Below, one piece after another: positions 9,440-20,338 of a stretch of DNA of 64,000 nucleotides. The stretch covers positions 806,001 to 870,000 of the forward strand of contig MU867061.1 in NCBI GenBank assembly GCA_033725935.1, written 5' to 3'. This DNA is from Cladorrhinum sp. PSN259. Lineage: Eukaryota; Ascomycota; Sordariomycetes; Sordariales; Podosporaceae. The notes below the pieces were generated by a model. It was not told where the DNA came from. It saw nothing but the letters and a program-made list of their open reading frames with translations, and made no database searches. The translations under genes and the position numbers were made by a program. Positions within the stretch are counted from its first letter, which is position 1. Each line of letters opens with the position of its first letter.

Positions 9440-11332
9440 CTAGACCTTGACATGTTGTCCCTCAGGAAGCTCCCCCAAAATGGTCATAATGTGCAACGAC
9501 CCATGCACTCCGTCATCCAGTTCAGCCAGCTCCCCCCATCTCGCCTTCAACTTGTCATAATACTCAAACATGCCGAATCTGAACAAAAACTTTGCCACGG
9601 CATAGTAGGCACTATCCAGCGATCCCACAATCCAAGCATGGTGCGAGCTCGAGGCTTCGCCGACAATGTGGAACTTGCCGTCTGCAGCGGGCCTGATCAG
9701 GTAGGGATACATGTTTCTGAACTGGCCGGGTCCGAAGAGGGCAAAAGCTCCTGAGCTGAACGGATCGTTGGACCACGAATGTCCGTGCCAGACACCCTGG
9801 AAGGTCTCCCGAACCGTCTTCTCGGTAACCGTCTGCGAGTGGAGGCGGGCGATATCGCGGAGGACAAAGTCGATGAGCTCATCCTCTGCATCCTTGCCGG
9901 CCTTCAGCAGTGACCCTACACGACCAGCGTCTTGGGACCAGGTGTAGGAGACAAGGAGTACCGCAGGCTCATCAACCGGATCTTCGGTATTGTAACTGGG
10001 GTACACGCAGACTCGGATCGACAGGTCCGTGTTTGCCACACCACCCTTGGTGATTTTGCTGTCGGTGCGCCACCAGGGCCGGGAGAACTGCATGGCGATC
10101 TTTACTGAGTCGTCGTAGTGCAGACATCGGATGGCGTCCTTGGTGGTAGGATGCAAGGCGAGACTATCGAGGTTCATGCGCGCCATACAGCTCGGAGGGG
10201 CAGTAGAGAATACGGTGCTGTATCCATCGCGATCTGTTTCCTCCCCGGCCACCTTGAGGAACATGCTGCCGTCTCCACCAGCGACGGCGTTGTGCCCAAT
10301 GGTCACCACACGTTTCTTGGTTGTGATCTCGGTGGTCTTGAGCGATGCACGCATGGCGTCAGTTACTCGAGTGGTGCCACCTTCAATGCACTTCCACTCA
10401 ACATCCGTGTTGAAGTCGAACGAGTCAATGACGCTCTCCGAGAAGGACTGGTCAAAGAGGCCGGTAGCCGTGTTTTGTGTTTCCATCCACTGGACCGAGA
10501 AGAAGTCATACTTGGGTTGGTCCCCCTTGGGCCCGCCGTTCGTGAGGAACTGTCTTGTGGACATGTGGTCGGCCTCCATGAGCTTTTTGTATCCCGTCTC
10601 CCAGTCTTTTTCAAGTTCATCCTTGTACGGCTTGAACGCATCCTCCAGCAGCTTGGACCAATCATCGGCGACATGGTCGGGCACGCTGCCGCCGTTGCTC
10701 ACGCTCACGCGGTAGGGATCTTTGGTGCCTGCGGTTTTGAAACAGTTGTTGAACAAGTTTGGCGTGTTTTCGCCTTCGAGATAGTATTGCCGCGTCTCGA
10801 TGCCCACTCGCTTGAAGAGGTCAAAGGTGCGATCCATGGCCTTGATGGTTGGAAACCGCATTGCGCCGACATCGTAGTAGTCGTGCTCCTTGTCGCTGAA
10901 GTGGTGGGTCCAGACACGGCCACCGATGCGGTCATTGGCCTCGAGAATCTCGACTTGGAGATCTGGGATTTGGAGGTCCTCGAGGATCATGGCGATGTAA
11001 AGCCCGGAGACGCCAGCGCCGACAATGGCGACCTTCCGGGGCGGCACGGGCGCAGAACCCGGGCCCTGACTCGGGCCTCCCCGGTAGAGGTCAGATCCCT
11101 CACGTCCGGTCCCAGGGCCCAAGTACGGAGGCAGCTCGTGGCCACTGACAACCTTCCTTCCGGGGTGAACGGGAGGCAGATCAGCCTCAGGGGCACCGGG
11201 AGTGGGGAGGTCAAAGAGGTCCCCCGGCTGTCCGGCGCCGCGGTTCCGTCGGAATGCATCATATTCTTTGACGAGCTTGTCTCGGTTGTGCTCGATAGCC
11301 CAGCGAGCCTTGATGTCCGTGACAGCGCTCAT
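9440..11332 (-). CDS. Flavin-dependent L-amino acid/monoamine oxidase
   Basis: A single-exon, 630-residue FAD oxidase of the amine oxidase family. The dinucleotide-binding motif VAIVGAGVSGL is at residues 101-111, the partner EAND-RIGGRVW about 30 residues later, and the C-terminal FAD signature (HIVGEASSSHHAWIVGSLDSA) near 560-580. An N-terminal extension of about 98 residues is Pro/Gly rich and has no signal peptide, so the enzyme is probably intracellular. The family oxidises amino acids or amines to imino products with release of peroxide. L-amino acid oxidase is the closest fit by length and by the GAMRFP segment, but the substrate is not certain. It is transcribed away from another FAD oxidase gene at 12096. 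Confidence 0.88.
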   Translation of the reverse strand: MSAVTDIKARWAIEHNRDKLVKEYDAFRRNRGAGQPGDLFDLPTPGAPEADLPPVHPGRKVVSGHELPPYLGPGTGREGSDLYRGGPSQGPGSAPVPPRKVAIVGAGVSGLYIAMILEDLQIPDLQVEILEANDRIGGRVWTHHFSDKEHDYYDVGAMRFPTIKAMDRTFDLFKRVGIETRQYYLEGENTPNLFNNCFKTAGTKDPYRVSVSNGGSVPDHVADDWSKLLEDAFKPYKDELEKDWETGYKKLMEADHMSTRQFLTNGGPKGDQPKYDFFSVQWMETQNTATGLFDQSFSESVIDSFDFNTDVEWKCIEGGTTRVTDAMRASLKTTEITTKKRVVTIGHNAVAGGDGSMFLKVAGEETDRDGYSTVFSTAPPSCMARMNLDSLALHPTTKDAIRCLHYDDSVKIAMQFSRPWWRTDSKITKGGVANTDLSIRVCVYPSYNTEDPVDEPAVLLVSYTWSQDAGRVGSLLKAGKDAEDELIDFVLRDIARLHSQTVTEKTVRETFQGVWHGHSWSNDPFSSGAFALFGPGQFRNMYPYLIRPAADGKFHIVGEASSSHHAWIVGSLDSAYYAVAKFLFRFGMFEYYDKLKARWGELAELDDGVHGSLHIMTILGELPEGQHVKV

Positions 11333-12095
11333 GATGCAGTGAAGGGGTAATAACTAAGAAGGTATGACTTGTTGTAGTTTTTGAAGTCTTTGACAATAAT
11401 GATGGTTCTGAATTTTGACCTGCCACGTTCCCTCCCATTAGCTACCTCTATATATACATTTATCTCCCGGGTGATGAGAGACATATTTCGTAACTACTTC
11501 TTGGCGCTGAGCAGTCGAAGCAATGGATTCATCTTTCCCCGCCTTTGAGGAGCAAAGACAGCTCCCCCAGTCGGCCCGAGCTATCACTTTCTCTTGGAAT
11601 TTGTGTTCCTCAAATTCTGCTGGTCATGCACGATCTCGTTTTCTCAATGGCCGCCACTGCCGCCGCGAGAACTCAGAGCTCTTGGATGAATGCATCTGAC
11701 CCATTTTGGGTGGGGAAGGAACCAATCATAGGGTGATCGGCTATGTACCTAGTTTTCAGCTTGCTGTCGGCCACCCGGTGAGGAAGTAGTTTGAAACACA
11801 TTCGTAAATGGTCTCACGTTGCCTCCAATAGACTCTCGGCGACGTGCATGATTATCAACGCGATCGATACTGCTGGTGGAACGGCCCGCAAGACAGTGGG
11901 ACGGGGGGGATTTCTCTGTTCCGATCATTTGGGGAAATATGTCTCTTCCATTTCGGCACATTGGATTTTTGGGTGCTATCGGCGCCTGATACTGCGTGTT
12001 TATAAATGCCATTGACAGCCAAAATCTGACATTCTTCAACTCATCCAGCATCATCAACACCTTGATCAACAACTTGAACATACGCAGCAATCATC
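11333..12095. promoter_or_regulatory. Shared divergent promoter of two FAD oxidase genes
   Basis: A 763-bp spacer between opposite-facing start codons. It has a TATATATA element at 11449-11456, 117 bp from the amino-acid oxidase start, and a TATAAA element at 12001-12006, 90 bp from the sarcosine-oxidase-like start. The arrangement suggests co-regulation, which is inference. Confidence 0.5.
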
Positions 12096-13637
12096 ATGAC
12101 TACTAGAGCACACTACGACGTGATCGTCATCGGAGCCGGCCCTGTTGGGCTTGCTGCGACCTACGAGGTCGCCAAGTCGGGCAAGACGGTACTCGTCCTG
12201 GAACAAAACAACTTCTACAACCAGGCCGGGAGCTCTCCTGATCTTGTGCGAATGTTCCGAACCATGTACACCGAACTTTTCATGGCCGAGCTTGCCAAAG
12301 ACTCCATGGATATTTGGGATGAGCTCGAGAAGGATGCAGGCGAGTCTCTGCGCTGGATGAGTGGTCTCCTCAACTTTGGCGATCCGCATATGGGCGAGGG
12401 TACTCCAGAAGGTAACCTTGAGCTGCTTCATATTCAACCTTGCACCATGTAAACTAACGCTACACAGGAACGTTGTTGGGGCCCATTGACAACCTTGAGA
12501 AGCTGAAGATGAGGTATGAGAAACGTAAGGCTCTTCATGTCTCTACAATCCTGTCAGGACAAGACTTTTTAACCAACAAGATTTAGTAACCGTCGACAAG
12601 ATCGAAAAGAAATGGCCATTCAAGAATCTGGCTCGACATTATGAGGGTCTCTATGCTCCAGACAATGGTGTCATCAATGTCCCCCTTCTTCTTCGGACAC
12701 TCCTGCGCCTCGCCAAGGATTACGACGCCGATGCGAAACAACACACTGAAGTCAAGTCGCTGGAGTACGACACCAGCGCCAACGTATGGAAAGTCTCTGG
12801 GTTGCGTCACGGCCAGGAAGCAGTAACATACCACGCAGCAAAAATCATCATTGCCAACGGCGCCTACGTGAACCACATCCTCAGGCCCAGCTTTGGCGTT
12901 CAGCTGGACCTGGATATCTGGGAGATGACCTCGAGCTATTTCAACACCAATGCCGGACCCAATGGCACCATCTTCCCCAGCATGTGGTTCCAGTTTGCCC
13001 CCGATGACGAGAACGGCCGATCAAGACTCTTCTACGGTTTCCCGGCCGTTCCATGGGGGCCTCCCAACATGGTCCGCATTGCGGTCGATGCGGCCAGCCC
13101 CAGCCGACGCATCAGAGACCCAGATGACAGATCTGTCAACGAGATTGAAGCGCAGGATGTTGCGGATGTGAGAACCTTTGTCAAGGATCACGTCGTGGGT
13201 GTGGACTCGTCTGCGCCCGTCTTCAACTCGACGTGCCTTCAGACTAATGTTGCAGGTATGTGTAAAAGCATCATCTCCTATGCTCTCTTACTTGACATTT
13301 ACTAACGGGTTGAATCTTAGACAACATGTTTGTTCTTGATTACATTCCTGAGGAGCATCTCAGAGGAGGACCCAAGGACAGCGTCGCCATCTTCACTGCC
13401 GGCTGGGCCATGAAGTTCGTACCACTTCTTGGCAAAGCTCTGGCCGACATGGTATTACAGGGAGGATCTCGTTTCGCACGCACCGAGTTCTCCATCGCTA
13501 GAAAGGATGAGCATGGGAATCCTATCTTGCAGCCAGCTGGTGTCAGTACTGAGAATCTCAGGTTCGCTTCGTTAGCGGCGCAAGGCCAGGGCTCTGGGTC
13601 TTCGAGAACTCGTCGGGTTCATCACATGGGTCACTAG
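12096..13637 (+). CDS. Sarcosine oxidase-like FAD-dependent oxidoreductase
   Basis: Four exons, 12096-12411, 12468-12524, 12587-13255 and 13321-13637, with GTAACC, GTAAGG and GTATGT donors; lengths sum to 1359 nt, giving 452 residues in frame. The N-terminus holds VIVIGAGPVGLAAT (residues 9-22), and the segment GSSPDLVRMFRTMY matches the GSSHG-TR-IRHAY region of monomeric sarcosine oxidase and N-methyltryptophan oxidase. The Cys in STCLQTNVADN lies where this family attaches FAD covalently. AGWAMKFVPLLGKALAD matches the C-terminal GFSGHGFKF-P-GK-LADL block, but with the usual GHG replaced. The enzyme probably oxidises an N-methylated or other secondary amine; the substrate is unknown. It forms a divergent pair with the amino-acid oxidase at 9440-11332. 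Confidence 0.85.
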
Positions 13638-14017
13638 AGACCACATGCATCTTGTTTGCGTATTTGGGGATATAAACAGGCCGTCCGGAAATCTCACGTT
13701 GCCGTTAGTTGCCCTGGAAGATGACTTCAGGATTCCTGGCTTTGGAGCAACTATGAAAAGGTCACGAGACTGTCAGCGCACAATGAAAATAAATTCTTTG
13801 TTTCTGTTGAAAGGACAAAGCTATTGAGAGCTTAATGTAACAATGGTGCATGCTAAAAATAAATTGAGACACAATCAATGCATTCTTTAACGAAGCGGAA
13901 TGTTGCTAATTGTGAGAGTATAAAAGCACTTTGAGATCCAAGCTCGCCTGTCACTTACAGGATACTGATGTACAACTCAAAAGCGAATCAACAATATTAT
14001 ACGCAGGCCGGGACGTC
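13638..14017. other. Intergenic region
   Basis: Contains AATAAA-type elements near 13789 and 13858 that may serve as polyadenylation signals for the upstream oxidase. No other gene seen. Confidence 0.5.
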
Positions 14018-14341
14018 ATGTGCGCTTACAAGCTATCATTCACCCAGTGCCCTCTGTGTAAGAGGGTCACGGATAAAGCCATCATGAGCGCAGTAATCTG
14101 CTCTCGTTCTTGGAGGGGAAGGCAGTGTGAGTCGGTCCCCGTCGCAGATAAAAAGGAAGAGATTGTGTGCAGTAATTGTGCCTTTACCGAGAGGATTAAC
14201 AGCCTGGATTTGGAGTTGTCGACTGCTGATGAGAGCTTTGAGGTTTCGAGCTTCATCATACATGAGGAAACAAACAAGAAAGAAGGCATGCGGAAAAAGA
14301 TCAAGCGTAAGGTTTCGTCATTTTTAAGGTTGGGGAGGTGA
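14018..14341 (+). CDS. Small hypothetical protein with CxxC pairs
   Basis: A 107-residue open frame beginning MCAYKLSFTQCPLCKRVTDK. An in-frame Met 29 codons upstream (13931) is less likely because the conserved-looking part begins at the Met used here. QCPLC and VCSNC form two CxxC pairs about 45 residues apart, compatible with a small zinc ribbon. The C-terminal third is Lys/Glu rich and ends in a basic patch (KKIKRKVSSFLRLGR). Small fungal proteins that begin MC and carry a few CxxC motifs are frequent and have no known function. No signal peptide. Confidence 0.5.
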   Translation: MCAYKLSFTQCPLCKRVTDKAIMSAVICSRSWRGRQCESVPVADKKEEIVCSNCAFTERINSLDLELSTADESFEVSSFIIHEETNKKEGMRKKIKRKVSSFLRLGR

Positions 14342-14406
14342 AAGAACTTGGAGATTAGGAATGGATGTTCTGGTAACATCAAATAACTAACTTGGTAAAT
14401 GAAACT

Positions 14407-15605
14407 CTATGCACCTGTAATTCCTATATTGTTCCTTGTTCTGGTTCCGGTTTTGGTAGTAGTAGTGTCCAAAATGAGGTCCCACTGCCAACTTGAGCTG
14501 TCCAGTGGCAGCCAGCTCTCTTCCACCGCCTCAATTTCTCTTTGTGTTTTATTGTTTGGTCTTGGTGACGGGAACTCGTCATTTCTCATTACAACTGCAT
14601 TTGCTCCATGCCGGCGCTTACCTTTGAGTGTTGACAGTAAACTGTTGTATATTGGTACACAACAACACACAATGCTGGTAGCTTGCTGAGCCATATTCCA
14701 AGTGGAGTTGCGGACATTTGTGCCAATGGTTCCCCATGCCTCGCCAATCTTGATGATGCCAATTACACCGGAACTGGCTGTTTGTCAGTGTCATGAGATA
14801 CGGGGTTACCACATGTTCAGGGCTAACTTACAACCCGCCCAAAGCAAACAGGAACGATATTCGAATCTTGGCTGCAGTCGACACTCTCAACCCCACAACC
14901 ACCCAGACGGCCATTCCCACCATGATAAAGTCCAGCAAAGAGTTGATGGAGTCACCCCAAGCGAGTACAATCTGACTGTCGAAACACTTTCCCTTGATTA
15001 ATGGGTTCCATGAGTCTGCGATTGGCCTGCAGAGGAAGAGACGGAAACATATGACGGCAATGCACCATATTATTTGTGCTCCGCCTACTGCACAAACCCA
15101 TCGGAGGAAACCCTGGCTAATGTAGAAGAGGCGACGGTAAAGAGCCAACAGACAAAGCTTGGCGAATGTTTGGTTTAGGGGAGATGCGATATTGACGACG
15201 TATGCGGCCTGTGGGAGAGGTTAACTTCCAGGGAATATGATGCAGGAGAAAGGACTGTGCATACTTTGTAGATCGCCACGATCGTATCGTTGGGGAATGT
15301 TTCCAACTTACGGATATTTCTGCCATTGAGCGTGCAGATGACTGTGAATAGGAATATTAGACACCTAATCAAAAACACCTAATTAGAGAGACCACGATAC
15401 ACTTACTCCATAAGTCAACAGCTGCATAAAAAAGAAATGCCGCCAGTGCCAGTAGAGCAAACCAATTCTCCAAACCGACGCCCTTTCCGGCTCGGACGGT
15501 AGAGAGAACCCGTAAAAGCACAACGGTGATAGTTATGGGAACTGCCACAACTGCAACCATGAAATTGGCGCATTGTTCACCTTCGTCAAAAACATAAAAG
15601 GCCAT
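14407..15605 (-). CDS. PTH11-like integral membrane protein (rhodopsin-type fungal domain)
   Basis: Four exons, 15605-15407, 15341-15265, 15208-14832 and 14773-14407, with GTAAGT, GTATGC and GTAAGT donors; 1020 nt in frame, 339 residues. Hydrophobic segments occur at about residues 15-35 (FMVAVVAVPITITVVLL), 45-65 (NWFALLALAAFLFYAAVDLW), 95-115, 125-150, 175-200 (LLDFIMVGMAVWVVVGLRV), 205-225 and near 240-265. The FAKLCLLALYRRLF block matches the conserved K-S-LLLYLRIF segment of the fungal extracellular-membrane receptor family related to PTH11. There is no N-terminal CFEM domain. The hydrophilic tail of about 75 residues is Thr/Arg rich. It may sense surface or chemical cues at the plasma membrane; that function is inferred from the family. 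Confidence 0.8.
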
Positions 15606-17281
15606 CGGGAGAGCTCATGAAGATGCTGCATCAAGGCTGGATCGAAAAGAACCCAGGTATTTGAACATGTCTTATTAGTGTTATTAATAGTGGTCTTGAT
15701 TGAAATGTTGAATAGTAACTAATCTGGGACACTCCCCCGGCACGGCATCTCGGTGACCATTCTTGCATGTTTGAGGTGGAAGGATAAGCGAAGCTGCAAC
15801 TGCTGACCAATTATAAAGTCATGTCCAGTGATATCGGACAATATATCCCGTACAGCCACCGATGTAATTCGGGTAAGCGGTGCAGTCAGAACTTGCCCGC
15901 ATCGAGTGTTTGGGGCTGTTTTTCGACTGCTGTTACCGGCTCGAAGATGTGCCGATGAGAGTGCAATCCGTAATCTACAGGTGTCTACTGTAATTGTCCC
16001 GAACCAAGTGCATCAGCTGGGCAGCCTGCACAGCATCCGACACCAGATGGTCAGGGATCACCCCCCCTGCAGGATGCTCCAATCAAAGTGCGGAAGCCGC
16101 GATACTGAGTTCAGCTCTGAGCTTCCCCCACTACCTATGGAGGCGGAGTTGGAGGGGGGCCTGAAGAATGTCAATCGAATCTTGGACAGGGCCGTCGGTC
16201 AAATATATTCTTCTTTCCATTTGCCCTGGATCTTGTTCCCCGACTACTAATCGCCAACCCACCATAAGTGTCATTTATTTCTCGATCCCGCGCTCGTAGC
16301 CAAAACTCACCGTTGCGCTGCAAGAATGCATTGAACATTGTGAAGCTGTCATCAAGCTTTCCACAAAGCACTCGCCAATCAAATCGGGGACAACAAAACA
16401 AAACAACAACAAACATGGAGAGGCAAAACTAAGAGGCTCATGTAAAGATTAAAGTTCCCGTTCGAGAAGTTGGTCCTAGGAGATTTAGAGGAAATAATGA
16501 CTAGGTTTCGTGGAAATGTGAAGAATTTATAAGTGCCCTTTGACCATTTCCCCAAAGATGTCGATGATCCCGTTCTAACCTACTCCTCGGGATGATGCAG
16601 TGACCTCTCCCTCTCAACCACGATTCCCTCCAAATCCTTCGCTCTTTTTTTTTTTTTCTTCTTCTTTTTTAATTAGACAAGCCCTGCAACTTGTGAAGCA
16701 AACTGAAGTTATGATAAGTAAGAAGAGGCATGGTTCGATCTCTCTGTCAATGAGACACGGCCTAAAGGAGGATCACAGAGCTCTTTTTTGGGGTATTAGT
16801 ACGTTGGAATTAAACTACATCTTTGATCATTTTTGAGAGACCTGTGATCCTAACTCTAAAAAAAAGTGATAGCAAGCAACTAAGGGCGGTATCTATTTCT
16901 TGATACACGTCTGGTACTCATTGGATGGCACTAATTTCAGACCGTGACGTATTATTCAGTATCAGACTTTGCCCAGGTGTCCACCATGACCCCATTCCTT
17001 CCACAGCCCATGACCTTTAAAGTAGCAACTAGTTCAAACTCAGCCCCTCGTGAATCAGAAGCTAATGCGCTGTATCGTCAACATAGGTACATGTATCTTG
17101 GGGATCTGCACCTAGATACTAGTCCCAAATGATTTCTCTAAGCAACAAAAACAGTGTATTCAATTACCCTCCCGTGTCTCAGGTACGGCGTGCGTATCCC
17201 AGATACTCTTCCTCGTGCACCATTAAACATTTTGGTTCCCATACGTTACCGTCTGCAGACCTCCCATTCACAACATGAACC
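15606..17281. other. Gene-poor stretch
   Basis: Short frames such as that at 15828-16250 have no recognisable domain or composition typical of protein. A pyrimidine-rich T tract lies near 16646-16672. I see no supported gene. Confidence 0.5.
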
Positions 17282-17899
17282 TCAAACAAACTCCCTAAAC
17301 ACCTCCACACTTACACACCCCTCCCCGTCCGGCCCCTTATCCCCAACAACCCAAACAAGACTCTCATACTTGTAACTCGCCCAGGTAGTCCTGCACACGA
17401 ACCACCTGTACCACCTTCCCATTACACCGTTACTCTCTTGAATCTCTTCGTAAAACAATTTCCCTTGGTCGTCGAATCCCACACTAACATCCCCCACGCC
17501 TGGATAAAAATACGCAATCCAGGAGTTGCTGACCCTGCTAGTCCGAAAATTCAATCCGCTGTCCGGTATACCGGTGTTCCACTCCCACCCCAAATTACTC
17601 CCCGGACAAGGGTACGCATTCGCGCTGGTGCTGGAGTTGAAGAAGAATCGAGTTGCATTTTCGGCCGGTTGGTAGTCGCTCCCGTACCTGTCGGCGTACC
17701 AGGCCGAGGTTACCAGCTGTCGAAAGGGCGGGCCGGAGTGGGACGAGACGAGGAAGGAGTTGTTGAGTCTCGAGTCAGAAGGCGCTAGCAGGCGGAGGTG
17801 GAAGAGGGGGGATTTGGTGTAGGGGGCGCATTCTTGCTGTGCGAGGGTGCCCGGGAGGATCACGGCGGAAAGAGTAAAAATGAAGTTTAGGAGACGCAT
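17282..17899 (-). CDS. Secreted protein of unknown function
   Basis: A single-exon, 205-residue protein. The Met at 17899 gives a clear signal peptide (MRLLNFIFTLSAVILPGTLA, cleaved before QQECAPY). The upstream in-frame extension of 45 residues is rejected because it would bury the signal. The mature chain has four cysteines, two likely N-glycosylation sites (NNSF, ENAT) and an aromatic-rich C-terminal half (RWYRWFVCRTTW). The LRLLAPSDSRLNNSFLVSSHSG opening looks like a beta-rich domain found in many secreted ascomycete proteins, but I cannot name the family with confidence. Confidence 0.75.
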   Translation of the reverse strand: MRLLNFIFTLSAVILPGTLAQQECAPYTKSPLFHLRLLAPSDSRLNNSFLVSSHSGPPFRQLVTSAWYADRYGSDYQPAENATRFFFNSSTSANAYPCPGSNLGWEWNTGIPDSGLNFRTSRVSNSWIAYFYPGVGDVSVGFDDQGKLFYEEIQESNGVMGRWYRWFVCRTTWASYKYESLVWVVGDKGPDGEGCVSVEVFREFV

Positions 17900-18511
17900 T
17901 GTGATGATTAATGGACGCAAAGATTGATAGCTGCGTGAAAGAATGAGGTGAGGAGTTAGTAGATGGAGAACGTCTGGTGGATGTTGTGTTGCCAGTGAAC
18001 CGCTTTTATGGTGTTTCGTTGCACGACACGACACTTCGGGTGAAAAGATCTTGATCTAAATAATTTTCGTATCACGATGGAAAGATCTCGTGTATGCGGT
18101 CAGCCTGTTAGTTGACTTGTCATACGTTGTTGGTTTCTCAGATGTGTTGTGAGGTCATGTGGCTCAAGCTTGGAGATCAAGAAGCGGAACCTCCGAGTGG
18201 GTGGGTTTCGGACTGTTGGAAGACCCTGGACAAACATGTGCGTAGTGAACCGAGGACCAGTATCTCTACTATGTACTCAACCTGTCGGGTTCAATCTGGG
18301 TAAATAGGGTTGAGGTATCATCGGTGTAACCACGCCACAATCAATTCTCGTATTTGACGAATACCAACAAGATTAGGACAATTTGATCCAGGTAGAAGGA
18401 GAGAAAGCAAGATGACCACCGTAAACACCATTGATTCACAGTGGAGCTAGTGCAAGCCCAAAATAATTGGAGTGGCTCAGCCGACGATGTTTATTCCAAC
18501 GACATGGTCCC
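17900..18511. other. Intergenic region
   Basis: Promoter side of the secreted-protein gene and 3' flank of the aldo-keto reductase gene. No gene seen. Confidence 0.5.
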
Positions 18512-19516
18512 TTATGTCCAAAGATTAGCGTCCCAACCTGGAATCTGCCGATGTCCCACAACCGTCATAGACTTGACCAAGTCGTCAAGCTCCTTCTTTT
18601 CCTCGGGCGCCAAAGTGACATGCTTCGAGTTCTCCGTGACACGAGAAGAGTGCGTTGCTCCCGGGATGGGAATAACAACACCGGTGGTATCCGTCTCTGA
18701 CCAGCTGCGCACCCAAGCGAGTGCAACTTGGGCAGCAGAAGCTCCCTTCTTGGCAGCAAGCGTCTCGACCTGTTCGACGAGATGAAAATTCTTGTCAAAG
18801 TTTTCAGGTTGGAACCGTCCAATTCTTCTCCTCACATCTGTCTCGGGGATATCCTCCAATTTCTTGATCTTGCCCGTCAAGAACCCATATCCCAGAGGAG
18901 CATATGCCAAAATGACCACGTCGTGATCCTTGGCAGCCTTTGCAACGCCATTGTCAAACATCTCGGTACTCCACAAGGAAAACTCAATCTCGACAAACTT
19001 GATGGGAGCAACAGCAGCTGCCCGCTTTATCGTCTCGGCGCGAACTTCAGACAAGACAATGGCACCAATCTTGCCCTCATCCATCAACTCCTTGCACGCA
19101 CCAATAGTTTCTTCCACTGGGACATTTTGGTCCATACGGGCTGGGCCAAAGGCATCAATGCTCTTGACTCCTCCAAGGATCTGGTTAGCCTCTTCGTAGC
19201 TGGCAAGCACCGCTTCGCGTGTTGTGACGGGCGTCCATTTTTCCGCATCGATACATCCACGGAGTGCGAGAGTGACTTTGGGAGCGTCTTCAGGGTGCCT
19301 TTGGAAGTATCGCTTGATGAGTTGAAGACCGGCGGTGGGAGGCTCCGGAGCGAGGCCGTAGATGGTTGAGCTGGACCAGATGGTGGCGCCGGCGTCGATG
19401 GCGGCTTTCATGGCGGGGAAGGCTTCATCGTCTGGGACAATTCCATCGCGCCAGGTAAACCCCAAAAGGCCGAAGCCTGTGTGGGGAAGCTCGTTTGTGG
19501 TGGTTTTTGCGGACAT
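18512..19516 (-). CDS. Aldo-keto reductase (pyridoxal reductase-like)
   Basis: An intronless, 334-residue aldo-keto reductase. The start at 19516 (MSAKTTTNELPHTGFGLLGF) was chosen over the track-length start 24 codons upstream because it begins just before the first strand of the barrel. The IDAFGPARMDQNVPVEETI segment (120-138) matches the FEPARVD-NVPIEET block of AKR8-type pyridoxal reductases. The general-acid tyrosine is present in IYG (Tyr53). The usual aspartate five residues earlier is Ser48, and the usual catalytic lysine aligns with Arg86 in LALRGC. The C-terminal NADPH-binding part (VIPIPGATHSSRVTEN) is intact. Activity on pyridoxal is therefore uncertain. Confidence 0.85.
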   Translation of the reverse strand: MSAKTTTNELPHTGFGLLGFTWRDGIVPDDEAFPAMKAAIDAGATIWSSSTIYGLAPEPPTAGLQLIKRYFQRHPEDAPKVTLALRGCIDAEKWTPVTTREAVLASYEEANQILGGVKSIDAFGPARMDQNVPVEETIGACKELMDEGKIGAIVLSEVRAETIKRAAAVAPIKFVEIEFSLWSTEMFDNGVAKAAKDHDVVILAYAPLGYGFLTGKIKKLEDIPETDVRRRIGRFQPENFDKNFHLVEQVETLAAKKGASAAQVALAWVRSWSETDTTGVVIPIPGATHSSRVTENSKHVTLAPEEKKELDDLVKSMTVVGHRQIPGWDANLWT

Positions 19517-20338
19517 TTGATGGTGCTGCACCTGCAGGTTTCTGATGGGCACCTCTGGATAACCTGAAACCCAGCAGATGGCTTTCAAAAGGCCATCTTA
19601 TGTCCAAAATCGGGTTTATTCATTTCCAAAAAGGCCTTAACTCCGACCCAACGGATTCTCGGAATGACGTAAATGTCCCCCGAAACGTCTTCATTCGGCC
19701 TCTTAAATCCGCGTCAAATGCAAGGCAACATCAGTGTAGTCTATTTGCCCCATGGGTGGCAGGATCCATTGCGTGATACCACTGGGCTGAAGGACTCGGA
19801 ATGTCAGCATCTTTCGCAACAGCAATTGTCCGCTCAAACAGACTCTGGAGCGAGTTGCTGCCTTCATTCTCTGTAGTTTCTGGTGATTCCTGGACAAGTA
19901 ATGACCAGCCGCGGTCTGGGTCAAACTCAGGTGTTGAGTCTATTATCGCTGGGCTATACTCAAACCCACTGCGAAATATATCAAAGAACGGAGGTGGCCC
20001 AACAATCCAGTCCCAAGGTGTTTTCAACTGAAATGAAAGAAATGGAAATATCCAAAAGGACTGTGAAAGATAACCATTTTTGGGGAAAGTTTCCACGGCT
20101 AGGGCGCAAAATATTCTCTGAGACCAACTGTATTAACTTGCATCAGCAGCCTTAAACCAGAAGAGCAAAAGTATTAATATCATTGAATCTCTCAAAAACT
20201 CTAAGGGGCGGTCGCAGAAATAGTTGTGAAGTTTTCCAAATAATGAAAGCAAAGGAAAGAATCGTATTTTATATGGAAACGTTTCCATCACTGTAACCTA
20301 CTATTGAGGTAATGTGGAGGGGCAAAAAAGATATTTCA
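19517..20338. other. Intergenic region with one unassigned open frame
   Basis: An uninterrupted minus-strand frame of 121 codons (19731-20096) begins METFPKNGYLSQSFW and contains a plausible acidic stretch, but no domain is recognised and no second exon is evident. I do not call it as a gene. Confidence 0.4.

Noticed and set aside
10118..11350. A 410-codon plus-strand open frame across the amino-acid oxidase gene
   Set aside because: It is the antisense shadow of the oxidase, which has full FAD motifs on the minus strand.
15828..16250. A 140-codon plus-strand open frame in the gene-poor stretch
   Set aside because: No domain, no codon-bias support visible by eye and no plausible second exon.
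19731..20096. A 121-codon minus-strand frame starting METFPKNGY
   Set aside because: Some protein-like stretches, but no domain and no adjoining exon; left as unassigned rather than called.
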